A stretch of 64,000 nt of DNA from Agaricus subrufescens (taxonomy: Eukaryota; Basidiomycota; Agaricomycetes; Agaricales; Agaricaceae). A program made the translations under genes and the position numbers. The stretch covers positions 310,001 through 374,000 of the forward strand of contig CM057064.1 in assembly GCA_029945375.1 (NCBI GenBank). The letters run 5' to 3'. Positions 41,788 through 51,710 of this stretch are shown here, piece after piece. The notes below the pieces were generated by a model. It did no database searches and was not told the origin of the DNA. It saw only the letters and a program-made list of their open reading frames with translations. Within the stretch, counting starts at the first letter, position 1, and each line of letters starts with the position of its first letter.

Positions 41788-43228
41788 GCATCTGGTTGCT
41801 AAGGGTTTTAGTCAGCGACTGGAAGATTACAGAGAAACGTATGCACCTGTTGCCAAGATGGCTAGTATCTGTGTGGTACTAGCTCTAGCTGCTGAACAGG
41901 ATCTTGAATTGTTCAGCTGGGACTGTAAAACAGCTTTCCTACATGCAAAGTTAAACCGTGATATCTTCATCAAACAGATCCCAGGTTACCCTTTACCCAA
42001 TCCCGCCTCTGTTCTAAAGTTGAAGGTGGCACTGTATGGTTTAAAGCAAGCTGCATATGAGTTTTATCAGTTACTCCGCTCCATTATGATTGCCATAGGC
42101 CTTGATTGTCTTGAGGTCGATCATGCATTCTTCTTCAGTGAATGGCTGTCTCCACCTCATCCCTCCATCCCCATGCCTCACAACGGTCAACCGCTCTGCC
42201 TTTATATCCCTGTTCACGTTGACGATGGACTTACTGCTTCAAATAGTGCTGAGCTATACAAGTGGTTTATCGGTGAACTTCAGAAACACCTGACTATTGT
42301 TGATCTTGGGCAGGCTCAGTTATATCTTGGCTGTCGGATTGTTTGGGATCATTTGCAGAAGACCTTGTGGCTTTTGCAAGAACATTTTGTGGACGAACTT
42401 CTTCTCAAATGGAACATGTCATCAGTACCTCCAGCATCTGTCCCTATCCATGATCAGTTGTCCAATAAGAAGCTGGCTCCTCCTGGAGCTTTGCCATCGA
42501 TACCTGACAGTGAGCTGACCGTCTCTTATCAGAGTCTGGTGGGTAGTCTGCTCTACCTGGCTATTTGCACCAGGCCTGATATCACATATGTATGTATGGC
42601 GTTGGGTCAACGCAACGCTAACCCCTCCCGGACTCATATGCTTGCGGCGAAGGATGTTTTGCAGTACCTGGCTGGTTTGAAACATCATGCTTTGCATTTT
42701 GGTCACCAATCCAGTGATTTCTCTGACTCTATTAGCGGATATATCCAGCATGTTGGCTTCTCCGATTCTGACTGGGCATCTGATGAGACAACATGGCGGA
42801 GTGTGGCTGGCTTCTGTTTTATGTTTGCCAGTTGCTCTGTTTCTTTGTCTGTGGTTAAACAGAAGTCTGTCGCCTTGTCTTCAGCTGAAGCAGAATACTA
42901 CACTTTGGCCCACGCCATGAAGGAGGCCCTTTGGCTGTGTTCTCTGCTACTGCTCATCCACGTCCCCATTCCCGACTCTTACCCGGTGCTCTGTGATAAC
43001 TCTGCTGCCATCATGATTGCTACCACTGATTTGATTACATCTCAGATGAAGCACATCGATGTTCATCATCATTTCCTGCACCATTACATGGGCCGCAAAC
43101 TCACTGCGAAGTGGATTCAGACCACGGAAATGCCTGTGGATATCTTCACTAAGCCTCTGCCGTCACCTTTGTTCACCAAACATTGGCAGACTCTGGGGGT
43201 GCTACCTTTACCATTGCCATTACCCTGA
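41788..43228 (+). pseudogene. copia-2 reverse transcriptase and RNase H
   Basis: This frame is open for 456 codons from MASICVVLALAAEQDL; upstream HLVAKGFSQRLEDYRETYAP belongs to it, so the protein is an RT truncated by the LTR insertion. RT: SWDCKTAFLHAKLNRDI, LYGLKQAAYEFYQLL, and catalytic VHVDDGLTAS near 42218 (HVDD instead of YVDD). Hinge: SYQSLVGSLLYLAICTRPDI. RNase H: FSDSDWASDETTWRSVAGF, SSAEAEYYTLAHAMKEALWL, LCDNSAAIMIA, MKHIDVHHHFL. It ends with VDIFTKPLPSPLFTKHW and TGA (43226-43228). This is the best-preserved catalytic region in the window. Confidence 0.93.
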
Positions 43229-43345
43229 TTCCTCTTCCTTCTTCTTATTTGTTCAGCTCACCTTTTCTCTCTCTCTTCCTCACTGCATTCACTTTTTTCT
43301 GTGTTTTTCATTCCTGTGTTTTTCTTCTTTATTGATCATATCTTT

Positions 43346-43354
43346 GAGGGGGTG
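43346..43354 (+). promoter_or_regulatory. Polypurine tract of copia-2
   Basis: GAGGGGGTG immediately precedes the 3' LTR start TGTTGAAC. Confidence 0.88.
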
Positions 43355-43495
43355 TGTTGAACATATTCATTAGGTCAAAGATATGATCATATATCACATG
43401 ACCTCAGAACCCAGTATATTAGACTTTGTTTCTGCATCTGATCCTCTGGTTGTTCCTTCCGTTCAATCAGAGAATCTCATATCACTAGATTAACA
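43355..43495 (+). repeat. copia-2 3' LTR (internally deleted)
   Basis: A 141-bp LTR, same ends as the 5' LTR, with few substitutions. It lacks one copy of the TTCCTTCC(A/G)TTCAATCAGAG repeat and the ~77 bp between the copies. Low divergence elsewhere indicates a fairly recent insertion. Confidence 0.93.
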
Positions 43496-44750
43496 GCAGA
43501 CATGCATGCAATTGGCAGTTATTGAAAGTATATTCTCATAGTCAACTGGCAGTTGATGAAACCAGTCAAAGAAAGCCTTCATTACAAATGGTTACATATT
43601 GAAAAGTATAATCCTGTTTTCAAACTATAATGGCAGACTGCATGCAAATGGCAGTTATTGAAAGGATATTCTCATAGTCCACTGGCAGTTGATGAAATGA
43701 GTCAAACAAAGCCTTCATTACAAATGGTTACATATTGAAAAGTATAATCCTGTTTTCGAAGTAAAATGGCAGACATGCATGCAAATGGCAGTTATTGAAA
43801 GTATATTCTCATAATCCACTGGCAGTTGATGAAATAAGTCAAAGAAAGCCTTCATTACACATGGTTACATATTGAAAAGCATAATCCTGTTTCAAAGTAA
43901 AATGGCAGACATGCATGCAAATGGCAGCTATTGAAAGTATATTCTCATAGTGTACTGGCTAGTAATGAAATGAGTCAACCAGAAGTTTCATTATAAATGG
44001 GTACATATTGAAAAGTATAATTATGTTTTCAAAGTAAAATGGCAGATATGTATGCAAATGGGACTTATTGAAATCATCTTCTCATAGTGTACTAGCAGGC
44101 AATGAAATAAATCAAACAAAGGCTTCATTATGAATGGCTACATATTGAAAAGCCTAATCCTTTTTTCAAACTATAATGGCTGCCATGCATGCCAATGGCA
44201 CTTATTGAAAGTATATTCTCATAGTCCACTGGCAAATAATGAAATGAGTCACCCAGAAGTTTCATTATAAACGGTTGTATGTCAAAACACATAATCCTGT
44301 TTGCAAAAAAAATGGTAGGCATACATGCAAATGGTAGTTATTGAAAGTATATTCTCATAGTGTATTGGCAGGTAATGAAATGAGTTAACCACAATCTTCA
44401 TTATGAATGGCTACATATTGAAAAGCATAATCTTGTTTTCAAACTACAATGGCAGGTATGCATGCAAATGGCAGTTATTGAAAGCGCACTCTCATAGTGC
44501 ACTGGCAGGTAATGAAATCAGTCAACTAGAATCTTAATTACAAATGGATACATATTGAAAAGATTAGTTTTGTTTTCAAATTCTAATGGTAGACCCCTGT
44601 TATTGACAGTATTTTCTCATATCACATTGGCAACCAATGAAATGATTAAAGTAGTATAGTCATTACAAATGGTTATCTATTGAACTCCTATTTTCAAAAT
44701 CTAATGGCAGAACTGAAAACCAATCTACTTTTGAGTCCTCCTACAAAATA
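43496..44750 (+). repeat. ~137-bp repeat array, left arm, inner part
   Basis: About nine head-to-tail units; TTATTGAAA marks recur at 43519, 43655, 43792, 43928 (variant), 44065, 44202, 44338 and 44475 (136-137 bp spacing). Units degrade toward the KDZ accessory gene. The array is inverted relative to 54880-56112. It probably forms the subterminal repeats of the KDZ element. Confidence 0.93.
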
Positions 44751-44768
44751 ATTAGATATAATTAAATA

Positions 44769-47700
44769 TCAAGTCACAAAACCATACCGTCTCTTTCTCA
44801 CTGGACTTCCTTCATTCCTACCAGATAGGTCAATCACTTCCTCATTACACAATGCTGGTGAAAACGACTGTAAAATCTTAGAAAGTACCCAGTTAATGTC
44901 TTCACATATATTGTTAAAGTCAGTATCATCATCCCCAAGATTCAACAGCCACCAAGATAAAGCCACTATGATCATGAAGAATCCATTAGGACCAGACCGT
45001 GCCAATGAGGACCAGTCAGTGTCATCAGGTAAAGCACAGGCCAAAGGGGAAGCAGGGATAGTATGAGTATGAACTGCTGGCTGTAGTGCCTCCCACCAGA
45101 GATGGAACTCAGCAGGGTATGATGCCATATCAATAGCAGGAGCCCAACCATATTTACGACCCCTTTTAAGCCAAACACCAATCTCTTTTGGCTGATTCTG
45201 TGTCAATAGGGTCTTATAATCTTATTAGTGCCTGGACCACATGCAAAAGTTAAAAAAACGCACACCAGTGGTGGGACAGGTAGTCTCAAATTGGACCCAA
45301 TTCTTGATAAGTTTCTTCCAAAGTGTCAGCTGACTCATGAATGACCAAAAATGTTCTTCACCCTTTTTGGCAAAAGGTGGGAGGTCCACTGACAGAGGCG
45401 ACATGGCATCAGAAGAAATTTCTGATGGGGGAAACAAGATATGACATTCATCAGAAGAGATGGGGCCCAGGAGATATAAGCTATGGACATCACAAAAAAG
45501 ATTAGAGCTCACCAGCAGGCACCTCAGTTGTAGATGTCTTGATGATTGGGTTTTCTTTCTCACTTTCAGATACTACAGGACCAGAAACAGGATCATCTAA
45601 TGGAATGTTGAATATATGACATATCAGGATGAGAGAAACTTGCCTACCATTATCAACAACCATATCAGCTCCATGTACTGTCTGCTGGGCATCTTCATTG
45701 TTGTCATCTTCATCATTGACTGCTGCTTGATGGCTGACAATCACATTGAAGTGTATCCAATGAATGCCCACAGAACAGTCACCCCACATTCACTTTCCCT
45801 CAGTGCCCCTTTGAAATAGTTTTGTCAGTAGATATAAGGCCTGAGCTGTTGTTGTCTTCATCATTGACTATCACTCAACCCTATGAAACACTCACCCCAC
45901 ATTTAATTTCTCCTGGCGCCCCTTTGAAATGGTTTTGTCAGGAGATACAAGGCCCAAGTTGTCTTTATCTTCATCATTGACTACCACTCAATGGCTGAAA
46001 GAACACATTGAAGTGCATTCAATGAATGCCCATGGAACACTCACCCCACATTCACTTTCCCTTGGTGCCCCTCTGGAATAGTTTCATCAGTAGATACCAG
46101 GCCTGAGTCATTGTTGTTGTCTTCATCATTGACTACCACTCAACAGCTCAAAATCACATTGAGTGGTATTCAATGAATGCTCAAGGAGCACTCACCCCAT
46201 GTTCACTCTCCCTTGGCGCCCCTTTGAAATGGTTTTGTCAGTAGATACAAGGCCTGAGTTGGAGTCGGAGTCATTGTCTTCATCATCGACTGCTGCTTGA
46301 CAGCTGAAAGAGCACATGTAAGTGTACTCAACAAACACCCACAGAACACTCACCTCGCATTCACTTTCCCCCAGTGCCCTCTTGAAGCTGCTTCATTTGT
46401 AGATGCAAGGTGCAAATCACTGTTGCCTTCATTGTCAACTACAGTTTGATGCCTGAAAAAAACAATGAAATATATTCAACACTTGCCAACTGATCACTCA
46501 CCTTCCATACATTTTCACCTGGGCCCCCTTAGACATAGTTCATTTTGTAGATGTAACACCCAAATCCTCCTCCCTATCTGACCTAGCCTTTCTCTTCCTG
46601 GCTCTAGTGGCCACTGTTCTTGATGATTGGCTGGAGTTATCTGCTGCATTCTGCCCCTCTTTCCCCCTCCTGATACTTGTATGCTTGGTGTGTGCATTGC
46701 AGACGACTGGCATGCTTGATGTTGCTCTTGAGGGGTTTTCCAGCTTCGTCCGCAAAGTGCTCTCCTCCTCACTTGATGACTGGATAGAGTCTGTGTTGCC
46801 GGCATCAGAACCCTTGTCATCAAAGACTTGATTGTGTGATGCATCGTCGTTGTCCTTTTGTGCTGGTGGTGGATAGAGAAAGGGCCATGAGTATGTTAGT
46901 CAGCACAATAGGCTGACAATTTGCAACTTACGATATGTGTTGTACAAAAACGCATTCCACCTCTGGCAGATCTGCTTGTATTCTGCTTTGCCAACACTTT
47001 GCTCAAAGTCTGTATCACTCTCCTCAACAATGCTGTTGACACTGAGGCACACACATAAGCAGAATCCTAACAAATCATCATGTAACTCACACAATTGATG
47101 TCAATTTTCCACCCAAACGAGGCTCCGGACCACCCGCAAAGACAGTGAAGACCCAACCAGTCTCCTTGCTCAATGATTTGACATATACAGTGAGTGTATT
47201 AAGCAAGAGATTAATATTCCTAGTGACAGTGAATTCAACAAATTGGGAGTTATATGCTAACACCTTCTGATATATTTCAGAATCAGCGTCCGGCTCCTCT
47301 TCCTTCCACTCATCACAAAGCTGCTCCACCATTGTCTTGATGTTCTCACTTTCTTTCTGGTATTCTTCTTGCGCAATTTGACTATAAATGGCCATCTTCT
47401 GACTCCTACCCAGCCTAAACTCAGGATGGGTTTTCTTGTTTATCACCAGGGCCTTTTCGCAAGCGGCTTCAAATATTGTCTTCAACTTCTCATCCCAGAA
47501 CAGTGACATATAGGTCTGCCATAAATTCGGCCTCCTACTCCTCTTCTTCACTTTGATAATATCGGTCCTTGCCACAGAAGGTTGCATGTGGTTGTAAAAC
47601 CACTGATGCAGTCACTATGTAGGAAGGGATTGAGCAACGTCAAGTTATCTGAGGCAACACAAACAGTATGCACACCTCTTGTCCTCTCAGTCTTAATCTT

Positions 47701-47898
47701 TACTCCTTCTCACTTATCCCCACCATTTGCAGCAATCTTGTCCTGGGTGACCTGAACAGGAAACATTTGAAACCATTCATCAACCACTCTCCTCTTAAAC
47801 GTCCTTGTTGTACCAGAGGCTCGGGCATCTGCCCAACCCTCCATATGCTTCTTAAGCCAGTTGCTCTGTTCCTTTGTCATCCACTGTGTGCGTGTCAT
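44769..47898 (-). pseudogene. KDZ-associated accessory gene, multi-exon
   Basis: Start ATG at 47896-47898: TRTQWMTKEQSNWLKKHMEGW, then TTRTFKRRVVDEWFQMFP. The next exon reads WFYNHMQPSVARTDI, RPNLWQTYMSLFWDEKLK, HPEFRLGRSQKMAIYSQIAQ, and ETGWVFTVFAGGPEPRLGGK (47091-47600). Then come 46932-47041 (EYKQICQRWNAFLYNTYR), a charged exon 46503-46862, a tandem exon array (45648-46502), and C-terminal exons with FMSQLTLWKKLIKNWVQFE and QPKEIGVWLKRGRKYGWAP, HLWWEALQP, DWSSLARSGPNGFFMIIVALSWW. I know this architecture as a hypothetical protein widespread in Agaricomycetes. Its role is unknown and the link to KDZ elements is inferred from position. Donor sites are mostly GTGAGT or GTAAGT. Stops in the array make it likely non-functional. 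Confidence 0.7.
45648..46502 (-). repeat. Tandem exon+intron array in the accessory gene
   Basis: Units of ~150 bp on the minus strand. Exons are 46354-46452 (99 bp), 46196-46303 (108), 46045-46146 (102) and 45896-45994 (99), separated by 49-50 bp introns that start GTGAGT and mostly end TTTCAG. Two further units (to 45783 and 45648) are altered; one intron is nearly deleted. Exon peptides are acidic, pattern (H/C)QAAV(D/N)DEDxxxxSGLVSTDKT. All four clean exon lengths are multiples of three. Confidence 0.82.
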
Positions 47899-48722
47899 CA
47901 AACTAGCTGTGAGATGGAACTTGGAAGTGGGAAGAAGGTAAGAATAAGAAATTGATTGATCTTGTTGATTATGTGCTCACCCTTTTCCATCCTTGGGTGT
48001 CCAAATCATGCCAAACAATCCCTCAAATATACATGTTCATATCTCCATCTCATTCTAGCGCAATACGCAAATAGTTTCATTTGTCCTCACTGGAATTGCT
48101 TCAGCCATTTGATAATTTTGGCACTAATTCCTAACCACTTTAGCATCAAGAATCTAGACATACACATCATGGCAACAGTAACACTACCAAAGAATGCCCC
48201 AAATATACTAGCTGATTTTTTTTGCCTTTCAAGTTGCCCAACTGTATAGAAATTTTCAGTCAGGGAATCTGGTGGTTGTCGGGTCTTACATTCCAGGGCA
48301 ACAATGGTGAGGTGTTCCCCTTGCAACTGCTGCTTCAAGCATGGCCAATTGCTGCCACTTACAGCAGTTCCACCGTCTTGGATCTCATTTCTCTACCACC
48401 TGAACATGATCCAGAGATACACTTGGGCAGTGCTATGCATCAACAAACCATGCAAGACATCAAATTAACAGAGATTATTATTTATTATTAGTATTGTGTC
48501 CAATGGTGAGTACAGCCAATCACTGCCCCTTACAGCAGACTCTTGATCTTGAACAGCGCTTTTTATCCATTCAAACAATGGACCTGACATCTAGTACGCT
48601 AGGACCATGTCATGCATTCAATCACCATGCAAGATGCTGGTCTATGTCCTCAGAAACATCAAAATAACAAAAATTGTTGCACTTTAACCACTACCCTTGA
48701 CTATTCAAAGCCCAATCATTGA
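47899..48722. other. Intergenic KDZ core, no gene recognised
   Basis: Upstream of the accessory gene. A minus-strand frame at 48087-48338 reads SLTENFYTVGQLERQKKSASI but shows no known domain. No repeats of the surrounding families were seen. Confidence 0.4.
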
Positions 48723-48977
48723 CTACAGAGGGTTTTGTTTCAGACTTGGGTAGTTAAGTTTCTCTGTAAACTTGTCAATAGCATGCTGCAGAAACTGTAA
48801 ACCATGTAGGTTGATTCTTGTACTTCGTAGGTAGGCATATTGTTGATTCTTGGTAATTTTGGTCATTGATACTTCATTTGTCAAGAACTCAGATCTAGGT
48901 TTAGAAGAGCAGTGTTTCCGGTACACCACAACCAGCTGGTTGATACTAATCAAGCCATCTGAACAAGCAATGATCAT
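48723..48977 (-). pseudogene. Possible C-terminal exon of an unrecognised gene
   Basis: A minus-strand frame of 84 codons reads SINQLVVVYRKHCSSKPRSE, then HGLQFLQHAIDKFTEKLNYP, and ends at 48723. Amino-acid make-up is protein-like but no domain is recognised. The upstream sequence turns into a three-unit tandem repeat. It may be the 3' end of a third element gene or chance. Confidence 0.25.
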
Positions 48978-49440
48978 TCATTGCTCTAAGTCTTCTCATC
49001 ACCGACAGTCTGAGTATGTATCAACATTCATCTGTACATTGAGATTCATGATACTACATTTCAGCATGCTATTGCAAATGCCCCATTGGGTTGAGAATGA
49101 CACTAGCAGTGAGTTATGAGCTATGATCATTCATTGCTCTAACTCATCTTGCTGTTGACGACCCGAATATGTATCAACATCCATACATCAAGATTCATGA
49201 TACTATGTTTCAGAGGTTGCGGCATGCTGCTGCAGATGTCCAATCGGGTCAAGAATGACCCCACCAGCAAGTAATAAGCCACGATCATTCATTGCTCTGA
49301 CTCATTCCATCATCAACAATCCAAGTATGTATTGATCAAACTTACACTTGATTTCTAGATCGAGATTCATGTACACTTCAGCAGAGGTTGCAGTATGCTA
49401 CTGCAAATGTTTGATTAGGTCAAGAATGACCCCAAACATT
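48960..49440. repeat. Three-unit ~155-bp tandem repeat
   Basis: The marker GATCATTCATTGCTCT recurs at about 48971, 49125 and 49285. Each unit continues with GAGTATGTATCAACAT-like, AGATTCATGATACTA-like and AAGAATGAC blocks. No clean exon/intron reading was established. Confidence 0.75.
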
Positions 49441-50590
49441 CCAACTGCAAAAGTTAACTTGGATCTCTGGCCTATGCTGAGTAGTTAAGGAGTGTAATGC
49501 CATTGAAATACTACTAGTATAGTTAGCAACCTCGTATCAGAGGGTTAAGGCATCCATTTCAACTTCAGAAAGTACTGAAAGTAGGTAGTTGTATAACGCT
49601 TGGAGTTGTGGCAGCAATTACAGACCAATGTGTATTAGATGGTTCTACTAAAGTACAACTTCACCTTCAGATTACCGTTTACATTCAGTGGTGTTCTTGA
49701 ATATTCATACTGTACCTACTGGATGTGTAATGACATCTTCTGTTTAGCTACTCACATGAAACTCTTGAATGAAACTCTTAGAAAGACCACATTCAAATTA
49801 TGTATAAACCTAGAGTCACAGTAGAACTCAAGCTTCGGAATAGTTAGCTTGTCATACTTTCAATGCAGATAGCTTATTGAGTCATCTCAAACATTATTTT
49901 ATCCAGGAGAGTGGATACTTGAATTGCCATGACTCGAAAATAAGTTTTCTGATTGTTTATTTGAACAAGGTAGACAGGCTTTATATGGTTTATCTACAGA
50001 GGGCATAATCCAGTAAAATTGAGTAGGAATAGATCAGAGCGTTGTTTGTAGTTCAAGTTGTATTTTTTTTTGTTTGTTGCATATGCTGGATCTTGGACGT
50101 TGCTCTTGTCCAATCCCTTGTGTGTCTTTCATGTGGGCAGGCCACTGCAACCTCTACTTAAGCTACCATTACTATCATGCCTCTTAACTCTAGTTACAAT
50201 CAAACATCACAATCAAAATCTTTCAAATGCCTTTGCCTTGTGTAAGTCTTATTTGCAGGCGGGCATGTGATGCGGGTTCTTGTCTGCCTTCATTGATCAC
50301 TGGGAGGAGATGTGCCAGTGAGTTTGCATTCCAATTCCGCATAGACTGCATAATTTACATATAATAACAATCTAGATTGAAGTGGTTGTCTATGGGAGTG
50401 GTCAATGAACTTCTGTTGAAATTGGCTGAGGTAGACATCATCAAATGAGAAACAGAGAACCTTGCAAGCTGTTGAAGCGACTTACAATAAGGGTGGGATT
50501 CAGAGACTTGCATTTCCTATCCTCGTGGGCTAGGAAGGTGTGACAGCTGAAGGCTCGGGCAATGCAGGGATTGGATCTGAATGTGAACAC
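49441..50590. other. Non-coding interval between repeat arrays
   Basis: AT-rich with no long frame on either strand and no recognised repeat. It probably holds the promoter of the divergent transposase gene. I see no motif I can assign. Confidence 0.4.
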
Positions 50591-51710
50591 TGGCGCCAAA
50601 CACATTGGTTGACTCATGTGTGTGCTACATGTCCCCCACCACTCTCCTTCCACTCTCTTCTGTTGTGTCTGGTACTGGTGAGTGATACCTGAATCATTTT
50701 CCGTCGCCAACCTACTCATTCCTCCATCACCAGATATCCAACCTGTGAAACTAGCCCAAGTGTGCTATGTGTCCTCCACCACTCTCCTCCCACTCTCTTC
50801 CATTGTGTCTGGTACTGGTGAGCAATACTTGAATCATTTTCCATCACCAACCTACTCATTCCTCCATCACCAGATATCCAACCCACGAAACTAGCCTAAG
50901 TGTGCTATGTGTCCTCCACCACTCTCCTCCCACTCTCTTCCGTTGTGTCTGGTACCAGTGAGTGGTACTTGAATCCTTTTCTGTTGCCAATCTACTCATT
51001 CTTCCATCACCAGATATCCAACCCACGAAACTAGCCCAAGTGTGCTACGTGTCCTCCACCACTCTCCTCCCACTCTCTTCCATTGTGTCTGGTACCGGTG
51101 AGTGATACTTGAATCATTTTCCATTGCCAACCTACTCATTCCTCCGTCACCAGATATTCAACCCATGAAACTAGCCTGAGTGTGCTATGTGTTCCCACCA
51201 CTCTCCTCCCACTCTCTTCCGTTGTGTCTGGTACCAGTGAGTGGTACTTGAATCCTTTTCTGTTGCCAATCTACTCATTCTTCCATCACCAGATATCCAA
51301 CCCACGAAACTAGCCCAAGTGTGCTACGTGTCCTCCACCACTCTCCTCCCACTCTCTTCCATTGTGTCTGGTACCGGTGAGTGATACTTGAATCATTTTC
51401 CATTGCCAACCTACTCATTCCTCCGTCACCAGATATTCAACCCATGAAACTAGCCTGAGTGTGCTATGTGTCCCCACCACTCTCCTCCCACTCTCTTCTG
51501 TTGTGTCTGGTACCGGTGAGCGATACTTGAATCCTTTTCCATCACCAACCTACTCATTCCTCCATCACCAGATATTCAACCCGCGAAACTAGCCCAAGTG
51601 TGGTACATGTCCCCACCACTCTCCTCCCACTCTCTTCCATTGTGTCAGGTACCTGTGAGTGATACTTGAATCCTTTTCTGTTGCCAACCTACTCATTCCT
51701 CCATTACCAG
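50591..51710 (+). repeat. 140-bp tandem array of exon-like and intron-like units upstream of KDZ transposase
   Basis: Acceptor-like CAG|ATA boundaries fall at 50734, 50874, 51014, 51154, 51293, 51433, 51572 and 51711. Donor-like GTGAGT/GTGAGC boundaries fall at 50678, 50818, 50958, 51098, 51237, 51377, 51516 and 51655 (GTGAGT or one-base variants). Every intron-like segment is exactly 56 bp. Exon-like segments are 84, 84, 84, 83, 84, 83 and 83 bp. One exon frame (YPTHETSPSVLRV...) joins in register with the transposase N-terminal exon. The first copy before 50678 is partial. Confidence 0.85.

Larger units (their letters stand above)
36914..43495 (+). mobile_element. Complete copia-2 element inserted in the 137-bp array
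   Basis: Two LTRs (36914-37158 and 43355-43495) bound gag, protease, integrase, RT and RNase H. The 5-bp target duplication GCAGA is perfect (36909-36913 and 43496-43500). It belongs to a different copia family from A-D, with unrelated LTRs and divergent protein, but uses the same half-tRNA primer site. A solo gypsy-1 LTR (40772-41787) splits pol. It occurs only in the left arm, so it is younger than the arm duplication. Confidence 0.95.
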
